Made by a program: the position numbers and the translations under genes. DNA of 64,000 nt from Henricia sp. BOLD:AAB3569 (lineage: Eukaryota; Echinodermata; Asteroidea; Spinulosida; Echinasteridae): the NCBI GenBank assembly GCA_037783545.1, contig JBBELK010000458.1, positions 496,001 through 560,000 on the forward strand, in the 5' to 3' direction. Position 1 is the first letter of the stretch; each line of letters begins with the position of its first letter. The notes beneath the pieces are model-generated. The model was not told the origin of the DNA. It saw only the letters and a list, made by a program, of their open reading frames with translations, and made no database searches. Below are positions 53,101 through 64,000 of this stretch, piece by piece.

Positions 53101-56100
53101 TGCAGTATACGTTTGCGATGTAGATCTGTTTAAGCAGACAAAATGCGAAGCTTGTCTGGAAATTCCTTCAGCTCCAAACTTCCGATCATACCAGACGCAG
53201 TGTTCTCCGAAAGCAGCGTCTGTTTGTGCCAACAATTAGTGTGCCGGCACTGAGTTTTAGTTACATTTGACAATAACTCGGTCGGTTTGAACGGGAAACA
53301 GTTCAAATTTGCAGTATACGTTTGCGATGTAGTTCTGTTTAAGCAGAAAAAATGCGAAGCTTGTCTGGAAATTCCTTCAGCTCCAAAATTGCGATCATAC
53401 GAAAGCGGGGTCTGTTTGTACCAACAATTAGTGTGCCGGCACTGAGTTTTAGTTACATTTGACAATAACTCGGTCGGTTTGAACGGGAAACAGTTCAAAT
53501 TTGCAGTATACGTTTGCGATGTAGTTCTGTTTAAGCAGAAAAAATGCGAAGCTTGTCTGGAAATTCCTTCAGCTCCAAAATTGCGATCATACGAAAGCGG
53601 GGTCTGTTTGTACCAACAATTAGTGTGCCGGCACTGAGTTTTAGCTACATTCGACAATAACTCGGTCGGTTTGAACTGGAAACAGTTCAAATTTGCAGTA
53701 TACGTTTGCGATGTAGATCTGTTTAAGCAGAAAACATGCGAAGCTTGTCTGGAAATTCCTTCAGCTCCAAAATTGCGATCATACCAGACGCAGTGTTCTC
53801 CGAAAGCAGGGTCTGTTTGTGCCAACAATTAGTGTGCCGGCACTGAGTTTTAGCTACATTCGACAATAACTCGGTCGGTTTGAACAGGAAACAGTTCAAA
53901 TTTGCAGTATACGTTTGCGTTGTAGATCTGTTTAAGCAGAAAACATGCGAAGCTTGTCTGGAAATTCCTTCAGCTCCAAAATTGCGATCATACCAGACGC
54001 AGTGTTCTCCGAAAGCGGCGTCTGTTTGTGCCAACAATTAGTGTGCCGGCACTGAATTTTAGCTACATTCGACAATAACTCGGTCGGTTTGAACAGGAAA
54101 CAGTTCAAATTTGCAGTATACGTTTGCGTTGTAGATCTGTTTAAGCAGAAAACATGCGAAGCTTGTCTGGAAATTCCTTCAGCTCCAAAATTGCGATCAT
54201 ACCAGACGCAGTGTTCTGCGAAAGCGTGGTCTGTTTGTGCCAACAATTAGCATGCCGACACTGAGTTTTAGCTACATTCGACAATAACTCGTTCGGTTTG
54301 AACTGGAAACAGTTCAAATTTGCAGTATACGTTTGCGATGTAGATCTGTTTAAGCAGACAAAATGCGAAGCTTGTCTGGAAATTCCTTCAGCTCCAAACT
54401 TCCGATCATACCAGACGCAGTGTTCTCCGAAAGCAGCGTCTGTTTGTGCCAACAATTAGTGTGCCGGCACTGAGTTTTAGTTACATTTGACAATAACTCG
54501 GTCGGTTTGAACGGGAAACAGTTCAAATTTGCAGTATACGTTTGTGATGTAGTTCTGTTTAAGCAGAAAAAATGCGAAGCTTGTCTGGAAATTCCTTCAG
54601 CTCCAAAATTGCGATCATACGAAAGCGGGGTCTGTTTGTACCAACAATTAGTGTGCCGGCACTGAGTTTTAGTTACATTTGACAATAACTCGGTCGGTTT
54701 GAACTGGAAACAGTTCAAATTTGCAGTATACGTTTGCGATGTAGATCTGTTGAAGCAGAAAACATGCGAAGCTTGTCTGGAAATTCCTTCAGCTCCAAAA
54801 TTGCGATCATACCAGATGCAGTGTTCTCCGAAAGCGGGGTCTGTTTGTGCCAACAATTAGTGTGCCGGCACTGAGTTTTAGTTACATTTGACAATAACTC
54901 GGTCGGTTTGAACTGGAAACAGTTCAAATTTGCAGTATACGTTTGCGATGTAGATCTGTTTAAGCAGAAAACATGCGAAGCTTGTCTGGAAATTCCTTCA
55001 GCTCCAAAATTGCGATCATACCAGACGCAGTGTTCTGCGAAAGCGTGGTCTGTTTGTGCCAACAATTAGCATGCCGACACTGAGTTTTAGCTACATTCGA
55101 CAATAACTCGTTCGGTTTGAACTGGAAACAGTTCAAATTTGCAGTATACGTTTGCGATGTAGATCTGTTTAAGCAGACAAAATGCGAAGCTTGTCTGGAA
55201 ATTCCTTCAGCTCCAAACTTCCGATCATACCAGACACAGTGTTCTCCGAAAGCAGCGTCTGTTTGTGCCAACAATTAGTGTGCCGGCACTGAGTTTTAGC
55301 TACATTCGACAATAACTCGGTCGGTTTGAACAGGAAACAGTTCAAATTTGCAGTATACGTTTGCGTTGTAGATCTGTTGAAGCAGAAAACATGCGAAGCT
55401 TGTCTGGAAATTCCTTCAGCTCCAAAATTGCGATCATACCAGACGCAGTGTTCTCCGAAAGCGGGGTCTGTTTGTGCCAACAATTAGTGTGCCGGCACTG
55501 AGTTTTAGCTACATTCGACAATAACTCGTTCTGTTTGAACTGGAAACAGTTCAAATTTGCAGTATACGTTTGCGATGTAGATCTGTTTAAGCAGACAAAA
55601 TGCGAAGCTTGTCTGGAAATTCCTTCAGCTCCAAACTTTCGATCATACCAGACGCAGTGTTCTCCGAAAGCGGGGTCTGTTTGTGCCAACAATTAGTGTG
55701 CCGGCACTGAGTTTTAGCTACATTCGACAATAACTCGGCCGGTTTGAACAGGAAACAGTTCAAATTTGCAGTATACGTTTGCGATGTAGTTCTGTTTAAG
55801 CAGAAAAAATGCGAAGCTTGTCTGGAAATTCCTTCAGCTCCAAAATTGCGATCATACCAGACGCAGTGTTCTCCGAAAGCGGGGTCTGTTTGTGCCAACA
55901 ATTAGTGTGCCGGCACTGAGTTTTAGTTACATTTGACAATAACTCGGTCGGTTTGAACGGGAAACAGTTCAAATTTGCAGTATACGTTTGCGATGTAGTT
56001 CTGTTTAAGCAGAAAAAATGCGAAGCTTGTCTGGAAATTCCTTCAGCTCCAAAATTGCGATCATACGAAAGCGGGGTCTGTTTGTACCAACAATTAGTGT

Positions 56101-59100
56101 GCCGGCACTGAGTTTTAGTTACATTTGACAATAACTCGGTCGGTTTGAACGGGAAACAGTTCAAATTTGCAGTATACGTTTGCGATGTAGTTCTGTTTAA
56201 GCAGAAAAAATGCGAAGCTTGTCTGGAAATTCCTTCAGCTCCAAAATTGCGATCATACGAAAGCGGGGTCTGTTTGTACCAACAATTGGTGTGCCGGCAC
56301 TGAGTTTTAGCTACATTCGACAATAACTCGGTCGGTTTAAACTGGAAACATTTCAAATTTGCAGTATACGTTTGCGATGTAGATCTGTTTAAGCAGAAAA
56401 CATGCGAAGCTTGTCTGGAAATTCCTTCAGCTCCAAAATTGCGATCATACCAGACGCAGTGTTCTCCGAAAGCAGGGTCTGTTTGTGCCAACAATTAGTG
56501 TGCCGGCACTGAGTTTTAGCTACATTCGACAATAACTCGGTCGGTTTGAACAGGAAACAGTTCAAATTTGCAGTATACGTTTGCGTTGTAGATCTGTTTA
56601 AGCAGAAAACATGCGAAGCTTGTCTGGAAATTCCTTCAGCTCCAAAATTGCGATCATACCAGACGCAGTGTTCTCCGAAAGCGGCGTCTGTTTGTGCCAA
56701 CAATTAGTGTGCCGGCACTGAATTTTAGCTACATTCGACAATAACTCGGTCGGTTTGAACAGGAAACAGTTCAAATTTGCAGTATACGTTTGCGTTGTAG
56801 ATCTGTTTAAGCAGAAAACATGCGAAGCTTGTCTGGAAATTCCTTCAGCTCCAAAATTGCGATCATACCAGACGCAGTGTTCTGCGAAAGCGTGGTCTGT
56901 TTGTGCCAACAATTAGCATGCCGACACTGAGTTTTAGCTACATTCGACAATAACTCGTTCGGTTTGAACTGGAAACAGTTCAAATTTGCAGTATACGTTT
57001 GCGATGTAGATCTGTTTAAGCAGACAAAATGCGAAGCTTGTCTGGAAATTCCTTCAGCTCCAAACTTCCGATCATACCAGACGCAGTGTTCTCCGAAAGC
57101 AGCGTCTGTTTGTGCCAACAATTAGTGTGCCGGCACTGAGTTTTAGTTACATTTGACAATAACTCGGTCGGTTTGAACGGGAAACAGTTCAAATTTGCAG
57201 TATACGTTTGTGATGTAGTTCTGTTTAAGCAGAAAAAATGCGAAGCTTGTCTGGAAATTCCTTCAGCTCCAAAATTGCGATCATACGAAAGCGGGGTCTG
57301 TTTGTACCAACAATTAGTGTGCCGGCACTGAGTTTTAGTTACATTTGACAATATCTCGGTCGGTTTGAACTGGAAACAGTTCAAATTTGCAGTAAACGTT
57401 TGCGATGTAGATCTGTTGAAGCAGAAAACATGCGAAGCTTGTCTGGAAATTCCTTCAGCTCCAAAATTGCGATCATACCAGATGCAGTGTTCTCCGAAAG
57501 CGGGGTCTGTTTGTGCCAACAATTAGTGTGCCGGCACTGAGTTTTAGTTACATTTGACAATAACTCGGTCGGTTTGAACTGGAAACAGTTCAAATTTGCA
57601 GTATACGTTTGCGATGTAGATCTGTTGAAGCAGAAAACATGCGAAGCTTGTCTGGAAATTCCTTCAGCTCCAAAAGTGCGATCATACCAGACGCAGTGTT
57701 CTCCGAAAGCGGCGTCTGTTTGTGCCAACAATTAGTGTGCCGGCACTGAGTTTTAGCTACATTCGACAATAACTCGGTCGGTTTGAACAGGAAACAGTTC
57801 AAATTTGCAGTATACGTTTGCGTTGTAGATCTGTTTAAGCAGAAAACATGCGAAGCTTGTCTGGAAATTCCTTCAGCTCCAAAATTGCGATCATACCAGA
57901 CGCAGTGTTCCGCGAAAGCGTGGTCTGTTTGTGCCAACAATTAGCATGCCGACACTGAGTTTTAGCTACATTCGACAATAACTCGTTCGGTTTGAACTGG
58001 AAACAGTTCAAATTTGCAGTATACGTTTGCGATGTAGATCTGTTTAAGCAGACAAAATGCGAAGCTTGTCTGGAAATTCCTTCAGCTCCAAACTTCCGAT
58101 CATACCAGACACAGTGTTCTCCGAAAGCAGCGTCTGTTTGTGCCAACAATTAGTGTGCCGGCACTGAGTTTTAGCTACATTCGACAATAACTCGGTCGGT
58201 TTGAACAGGAAACAGTTCAAATTTGCAGTATACGTTTGCGTTGTAGATCTGTTGAAGCAGAAAACATGCGAAGCTTGTCTGGAAATTCCTTCAGCTCCAA
58301 AATTGCGATCATACCAGACGCAGTGTTCTCCGAAAGCGGCGTCTGTTTGTGCCAACAATTAGTGTGCCGGCACTGAATTTTAGCTACATTCGACAATAAC
58401 TCGGTCGGTTTGAACAGGAAACAGTTCAAATTTGCAATATACGTTTGCGTTGTAGATCTGTTTAAGCAGAAAACATGCGAAGCTTGTCTGGAAATTCCTT
58501 CAGCTCCAAAATTGCGATCATACCAGACGCAGTGTTCTGCGAAAGCGTGGTCTGTTTGTGCCAACAATTAGCATGCCGACACTGAGTTTTAGCTACATTC
58601 GACAATAACTCGTTCGGTTTGAACTGGAAACAGTTCAAATTTGCAGTATACGTTTGCGATGTAGATCTGTTTAAGCAGACAAAATGCGAAGCTTGTCTGG
58701 AAATTCCTTCAGCTCCAAAATTGCGATCATACCAGACGCAGTGTTCTCCGAAAGCAGCGTCTGTTTGTGCCAACAATTAGTGTGCCGGCACTGAGTTTTA
58801 GCTACATTCGACAATAACTCGGTCGGTTTGAACTGGAAACAGTTCAAATTTGCAGTATACGTTTGCGATGTAGATCTGTTTAAGCAGAAAACATGCGAAG
58901 CTTGTCTGGAAATTCCTTCAGCTCCAAAATTGCGATCATACCAGACGCAGTGTTCTCCGAAAGCGGCGTCTGTTTGTGCCAACAATTAGTGTGCCGGCAC
59001 TGAGTTTTAGCTACATTCGACAATAACTCGGTCGGTTTGAACAGGAAACAGTTCAAATTTGCAGTATACGTTTGCGTTGTAGATCTGTTTAAGCAGAAAA

Positions 59101-62100
59101 CATGCGAAGCTTGTCTGGAAATTCCTTCAGCTCCAAAATTGCGATCATACCAGACGCAGTGTTCTGCGAAAGCGTGGTCTGTTTGTGCCAACAATTAGCA
59201 TGCCGACACTGAGTTTTAGCTACATTCGACAATAACTCGTTCGGTTTGAACTGGAAACAGTTCAAATTTGCAGTATACGTTTGCGATGTAGATCTGTTTA
59301 AGCAGACAAAATGCGAAGCTTGTCTGGAAATTCCTTCAGCTCCAAACTTCCGATCATACCAGACGCAGTGTTCTCCGAAAGCAGCGTCTGTTTGTGCCAA
59401 CAATTAGTGTGCCGGCACTGAGTTTTAGTTACATTTGACAATAACTCGGTCGGTTTGAACGGGAAACAGTTCAAATTTGCAGTATACGTTTGCGATGTAG
59501 TTCTGTTTAAGCAGAAAAAATGCGAAGCTTGTCTGGAAATTCCTTCAGCTCCAAAATTGCGATCATACGAAAGCGGGGTCTGTTTGTACCAACAATTAGT
59601 GTGCCGGCACTGAGTTTTAGTTACATTTGACAATAACTCGGTCGGTTTGAACGGGAAACAGTTCAAATTTGCAGTATACGTTTGCGATGTAGTTCTGTTT
59701 AAGCAGAAAAAATGCGAAGCTTGTCTGGAAATTCCTTCAGCTCCAAAATTGCGATCATACGAAAGCGGGGTCTGTTTGTACCAACAATTAGTGTGCCGGC
59801 ACTGAGTTTTAGCTACATTCGACAATAACTCGGTCGGTTTGAACTGGAAACAGTTCAAATTTGCAGTATACGTTTGCGATGTAGATCTGTTTAAGCAGAA
59901 AACATGCGAAGCTTGTCTGGAAATTCCTTCAGCTCCAAAATTGCGATCATACCAGACGCAGTGTTCTCCGAAAGCAGGGTCTGTTTGTGCCAACAATTAG
60001 TGTGCCGGCACTGAGTTTTAGCTACATTCGACAATAACTCGGTCGGTTTGAACAGGAAACAGTTCAAATTTGCAGTATACGTTTGCGTTGTAGATCTGTT
60101 TAAGCAGAAAACATGCGAAGCTTGTCTGGAAATTCCTTCAGCTCCAAAATTGCGATCATACCAGACGCAGTGTTCTCCGAAAGCGGCGTCTGTTTGTGCC
60201 AACAATTAGTGTGCCGGCACTGAATTTTAGCTACATTCGACAATAACTCGGTCGGTTTGAACAGGAAACAGTTCAAATTTGCAGTATACGTTTGCGTTGT
60301 AGATCTGTTTAAGCAGAAAACATGCGAAGCTTGTCTGGAAATTCCTTCAGCTCCAAAATTGCGATCATACCAGACGCAGTGTTCTCCGAAAGCGGCGTCT
60401 GTTTGTGCCAACAATTAGTGTGCCGGCACTGAGTTTTAGCTACATTCGACAATAACTCGGTCGGTTTGAACAGGAAACAGTTCAAATTTGCAGTATACGT
60501 TTGCGTTGTAGATCTGTTGAAGCAGAAAACATGCGAAGCTTGTCTGGAAATTCCTTCAGCTCCAAAATTGCGATCATACCAGACGCAGTGTTCTCCGAAA
60601 GCGGCGTCTGTTTGTGCCAACAATTAGTGTGCCGGCACTGAATTTTAGCTACATTCGACAATAACTCGGTCGGTTTGAACAGGAAACAGTTCAAATTTGC
60701 AGTATACGTTTGCGTTGTAGATCTGTTTAAGCAGAAAACATGCGAAGCTTGTCTGGAAATTCCTTCAGCTCCAAAATTGCGATCATACCAGACGCAGTGT
60801 TCTGCGAAAGCGTGGTCTGTTTGTGCCAACAATTAGCATGCCGACACTGAGTTTTAGCTACATTCGACAATAACTCGTTCGGTTTGAACTGGAAACAGTT
60901 CAAATTTGCAGTATACGTTTGCGATGTAGATCTGTTTAAGCAGACAAAATGCGAAGCTTGTCTGGAAATTCCTTCAGCTCCAAAATTGCGATCATACCAG
61001 ACGCAGTGTTCTCCGAAAGCAGCGTCTGTTTGTGCCAACAATTAGTGTGCCGGCACTGAGTTTTAGCTACATTCGACAATAACTCGGTCGGTTTGAACAG
61101 GAAACAGTTCAAATTTGCAGTATACGTTTGCGATGTAGTTCTGTTTAAGCAGAAAAAATGCGAAGCTTGTCTGGAAATTCCTTCAGCTCCAAAATTGCGA
61201 TCATACGAAAGCGGGGTCTGTTTGTACCAACAATTAGTGTGCCGGCACTGAGTTTAAGCTACATTCGACAATAACTCGTTCGGTTTGAACTGGAAACAGT
61301 TCAAATTTGCAGTATACGTTTGCGATGTAGATCTGTTTAAGCAGACAAAATGCGAAGCTTGTCTGGAAATTCCTTCAGCTCCAAACTTCCGATCATACCA
61401 GACACAGTGTTCTCCGAAAGCAGCGTCTGTTTGTGCCAACAATTAGTGTGCCGGCACTGAGTTTTAGTTACATTTGACAATAACTCGGTCGGTTTGAACT
61501 GGAAACAGTTCAAATTTGCAGTATACGTTTGCGATGTAGATCTGTTGAAGCAGAAAACATGCGAAGCTTGTCTGGAAATTCCTTCAGCTCCAAAATTGCG
61601 ATCATACCAGACGCAGTGTTCTCCGAAAGCGGCGTCTGTTTGTGCCAACAATTAGTGTGCCGGCACTGAGTTTTAGCTACATTCGACAATAACTCGGTCG
61701 GTTTGAACAGGAAACAGTTCAAATTTGCAGTATACGTTTGCGTTGTAGATCTGTTTAAGCAGAAAACATGCGAAGCTTGTCTGGAAATTCCTTCAGCTCG
61801 AAAATTGCGATCATACCAGACGCAGTGTTCTGCGAAAGCGTGGTCTGTTTGTGCCAACAATTAGCATGCCGACACTGAGTTTTAGCTACATTCGACAATA
61901 ACTCGTTCGGTTTGAACTGGAAACAGTTCAAATTTGCAGTATACGTTTGCGATGTAGATCTGTTTAAGCAGACAAAATGCGAAGCTTGTCTGGAAATTCC
62001 TTCAGCTCCAAACTTCCGATCATACCAGACGCAGTGTTCTCCGAAAGCAGCGTCTGTTTGTGCCAACAATTAGTGTGCCGGCACTGAGTTTTAGTTACAT

Positions 62101-62974
62101 TTGACAATAACTCGGTCGGTTTGAACGGGAAACAGTTCAAATTTGCAGTATACGTTTGCGATGTAGTTCTGTTTAAGCAGAAAAAATGCGAAGCTTGTCT
62201 GGAAATTTCTTCAGCTCCAAAATTGCGATCATACGAAAGCGGGGTCTGTTTGTACCAACAATTAGTGTGCCGGCACTGAGTTTTAGTTACATTTGACAAT
62301 AACTCGGTCGGTTTGAACGGGAAACAGTTCAAATTTGCAGTATACGTTTGCGATGTAGTTCTGTTTAAGCAGAAAAAATGCGAAGCTTGTCTGGAAATTC
62401 CTTCAGCTCCAAAATTGCGATCATACGAAAGCGGGGTCTGTTTGTACCAACAATTAGTGTGCCGGCACTGAGTTTTAGCTACATTCGACAATAACTCGGT
62501 CGGTTTGAACTGGAAACAGTTCAAATTTGCAGTATACGTTTGCGATGTAGATCTGTTTAAGCAGAAAACATGCGAAGCTTGTCTGGAAATTCCTTCAGCT
62601 CCAAAATTGCGATCATACCAGACGCAGTGTTCTCCGAAAGCGGGGTCTGTTTGTGCCAACAATTAGTGTGCCGGCACTGAGTTTTAGCTACATTCGACAA
62701 TAACTCGTTCTGTTTGAACTGGAAACAGTTCAAATTTGCAGTATACGTTTGCGATGTAGATCTGTTTAAGCAGACAAAATGCGAAGCTTGTCTGGAAATT
62801 CCTTCAGCTCCAAACTTTCGATCATACCAGACGCAGTGTTCTCCGAAAGCGGGGTCTGTTTGTGCCAACAATTAGTGTGCCGGCACTGAGTTTTAGCTAC
62901 ATTCGACAATAACTCGGCCGGTTTGAACAGGAAACAGTTCAAATTTGCAGTATACGTTTGCGATGTAGTTCTGT

Positions 62975-63870
62975 TTAAGCAGAAAAAATGCGAAGCTTGT
63001 CTGGAAATTCCTTCAGCTCCAAAATTGCGATCATACCAGACGCAGTGTTCTCCGAAAGCGGGGTCTGTTTGTGCCAACAATTAGTGTGCCGGCACTGAGT
63101 TTTAGTTACATTTGACAATAACTCGGTCGGTTTGAACGGGAAACAGTTCAAATTTGCAGTATACGTTTGCGATGTAGTTCTGTTTAAGCAGAAAAAATGC
63201 GAAGCTTGTCTGGAAATTCCTTCAGCTCCAAAATTGCGATCATACGAAAGCGGGGTCTGTTTGTACCAACAATTAGTGTGCCGGCACTGAGTTTTAGTTA
63301 CATTTGACAATAACTCGGTCGGTTTGAACGGGAAACAGTTCAAATTTGCAGTATACGTTTGCGATGTAGTTCTGTTTAAGCAGAAAAAATGCGAAGCTTG
63401 TCTGGAAATTCCTTCAGCTCCAAAATTGCGATCATACGAAAGCGGGGTCTGTTTGTACCAACAATTAGTGTGCCGGCACTGAGTTTTAGTTACATTTGAC
63501 AATAACTCGGTCGGTTTGAACGGGAAACAGTTCAAATTTGCAGTATACGTTTGCGATGTAGTTCTGTTTAAGCAGAAAAAATGCGAAGCTTGTCTGGAAA
63601 TTCCTTCAGCTCCAAAATTGCGATCATACGAAAGCGGGGTCTGTTTGTACCAACAATTGGTGTGCCGGCACTGAGTTTTAGCTACATTCGACAATAACTC
63701 GGTCGGTTTAAACTGGAAACATTTCAAATTTGCAGTATACGTTTGCGATGTAGATCTGTTTAAGCAGAAAACATGCGAAGCTTGTCTGGAAATTCCTTCA
63801 GCTCCAAAATTGCGATCATACCAGACGCAGTGTTCTCCGAAAGCAGGGTCTGTTTGTGCCAACAATTAGT
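62975..63870. repeat. Block copy with one extra 192-bp unit
   Basis: The stretch matches 55796-56494 monomer for monomer, including the rare changes ACAATTGGTG (near 56285 and 63654) and AACATTTCAAATT (near 56347 and 63717). It contains three consecutive 192-bp units instead of two. The left sides are offset by 7,179 bp and the right sides by 7,371 bp; the difference is exactly 192. Confidence 0.85.
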
Positions 63871-64000
63871 GTGCCGGCACTGAGTTTTAGCTACATTCGA
63901 CAATAACTCGGTCGGTTTGAACAGGAAACAGTTCAAATTTGCAGTATACGTTTGCGTTGTAGATCTGTTTAAGCAGAAAACATGCGAAGCTTGTCTGGAA

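Larger units (their letters stand above)
16224..64000. repeat. 209-bp satellite array, right part
   Basis: This continues the same array in the same orientation and phase to the end of the window, so both array ends lie outside. It is mostly 209-bp monomers mixed with 192-bp forms (singly, in pairs, and three in a row near 63180-63660) and 210-bp forms with one extra A (GCCAAACAATT, for example near 18377, 20852 and 26376). Blocks of several kilobases recur at irregular spacing: 37220-39991, 46737-49508 and 52503-55274 carry the same monomer order, as do 29569-33614 and 2929-6556. I see no non-satellite insertion anywhere in these 47.8 kb. Confidence 0.98.

Noticed and set aside
62975-63865. 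296-codon minus-strand open frame, and the many 104- to 244-codon frames across the array, as genes for a Cys-rich repeat protein
   Set aside because: They overlap from monomer to monomer and their length follows unit length: 209 is not divisible by three and 192 is, so runs of 192-bp units simply keep a frame open. No start context, domain or separate conservation was seen.

Overview
This is eukaryotic repeat DNA, probably from an animal. There is no operon-like gene layout. The sequence shows a head-to-tail satellite, TTAA-flanked piggyBac-type elements, small inverted-repeat elements and a decayed gene with a plausible intron. The species cannot be read from the window. An aquatic invertebrate is a guess, based on my recollection that Rep-like genes of this kind are common in such genomes.

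Layout: (1) 1-8284 and 16224-64000 are one satellite array with a 209-bp monomer, all in the same orientation, about 270 copies. Roughly 50 copies are a 192-bp form with a 17-bp deletion, and a few are 210 bp. The monomers fall into variant classes arranged in large, partly duplicated blocks (higher-order structure). Nothing in the array looks like a gene: the long minus-strand reading frames are a by-product of the repeat length. (2) 8285-16219 is a 7.9-kb composite insertion. It consists of two nearly identical, same-orientation, defective piggyBac-type elements (8285-9826 and 14687-16219) on either side of 4.85 kb of unrelated DNA. The outer ends are flanked by TTAA, and removing the unit (with one TTAA) restores a perfect satellite monomer. 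The whole block therefore appears to have moved as one 'macrotransposon' using the outermost ends.

(3) The captured segment 9831-14682 holds, on the minus strand, a broken gene for a Rep-like protein. It has an HUH endonuclease domain followed by a superfamily 3 helicase domain (about 14153 down to 11952). The segment also carries a 395-bp MITE-like element with TA duplications, two fold-back repeats, a long G-rich tract and a nested hairpin.

No intact protein-coding gene was found. Each piggyBac copy keeps only the C-terminal part of a transposase, with the same frameshift and the same premature stop in both, so movement must have relied on a transposase supplied from elsewhere. The array itself shows recent unequal exchange: a 1,046-bp tandem duplication of five monomers, a one-monomer expansion between two near-identical blocks, and multi-kilobase duplicated blocks, including an empty-site counterpart of the insertion locus.
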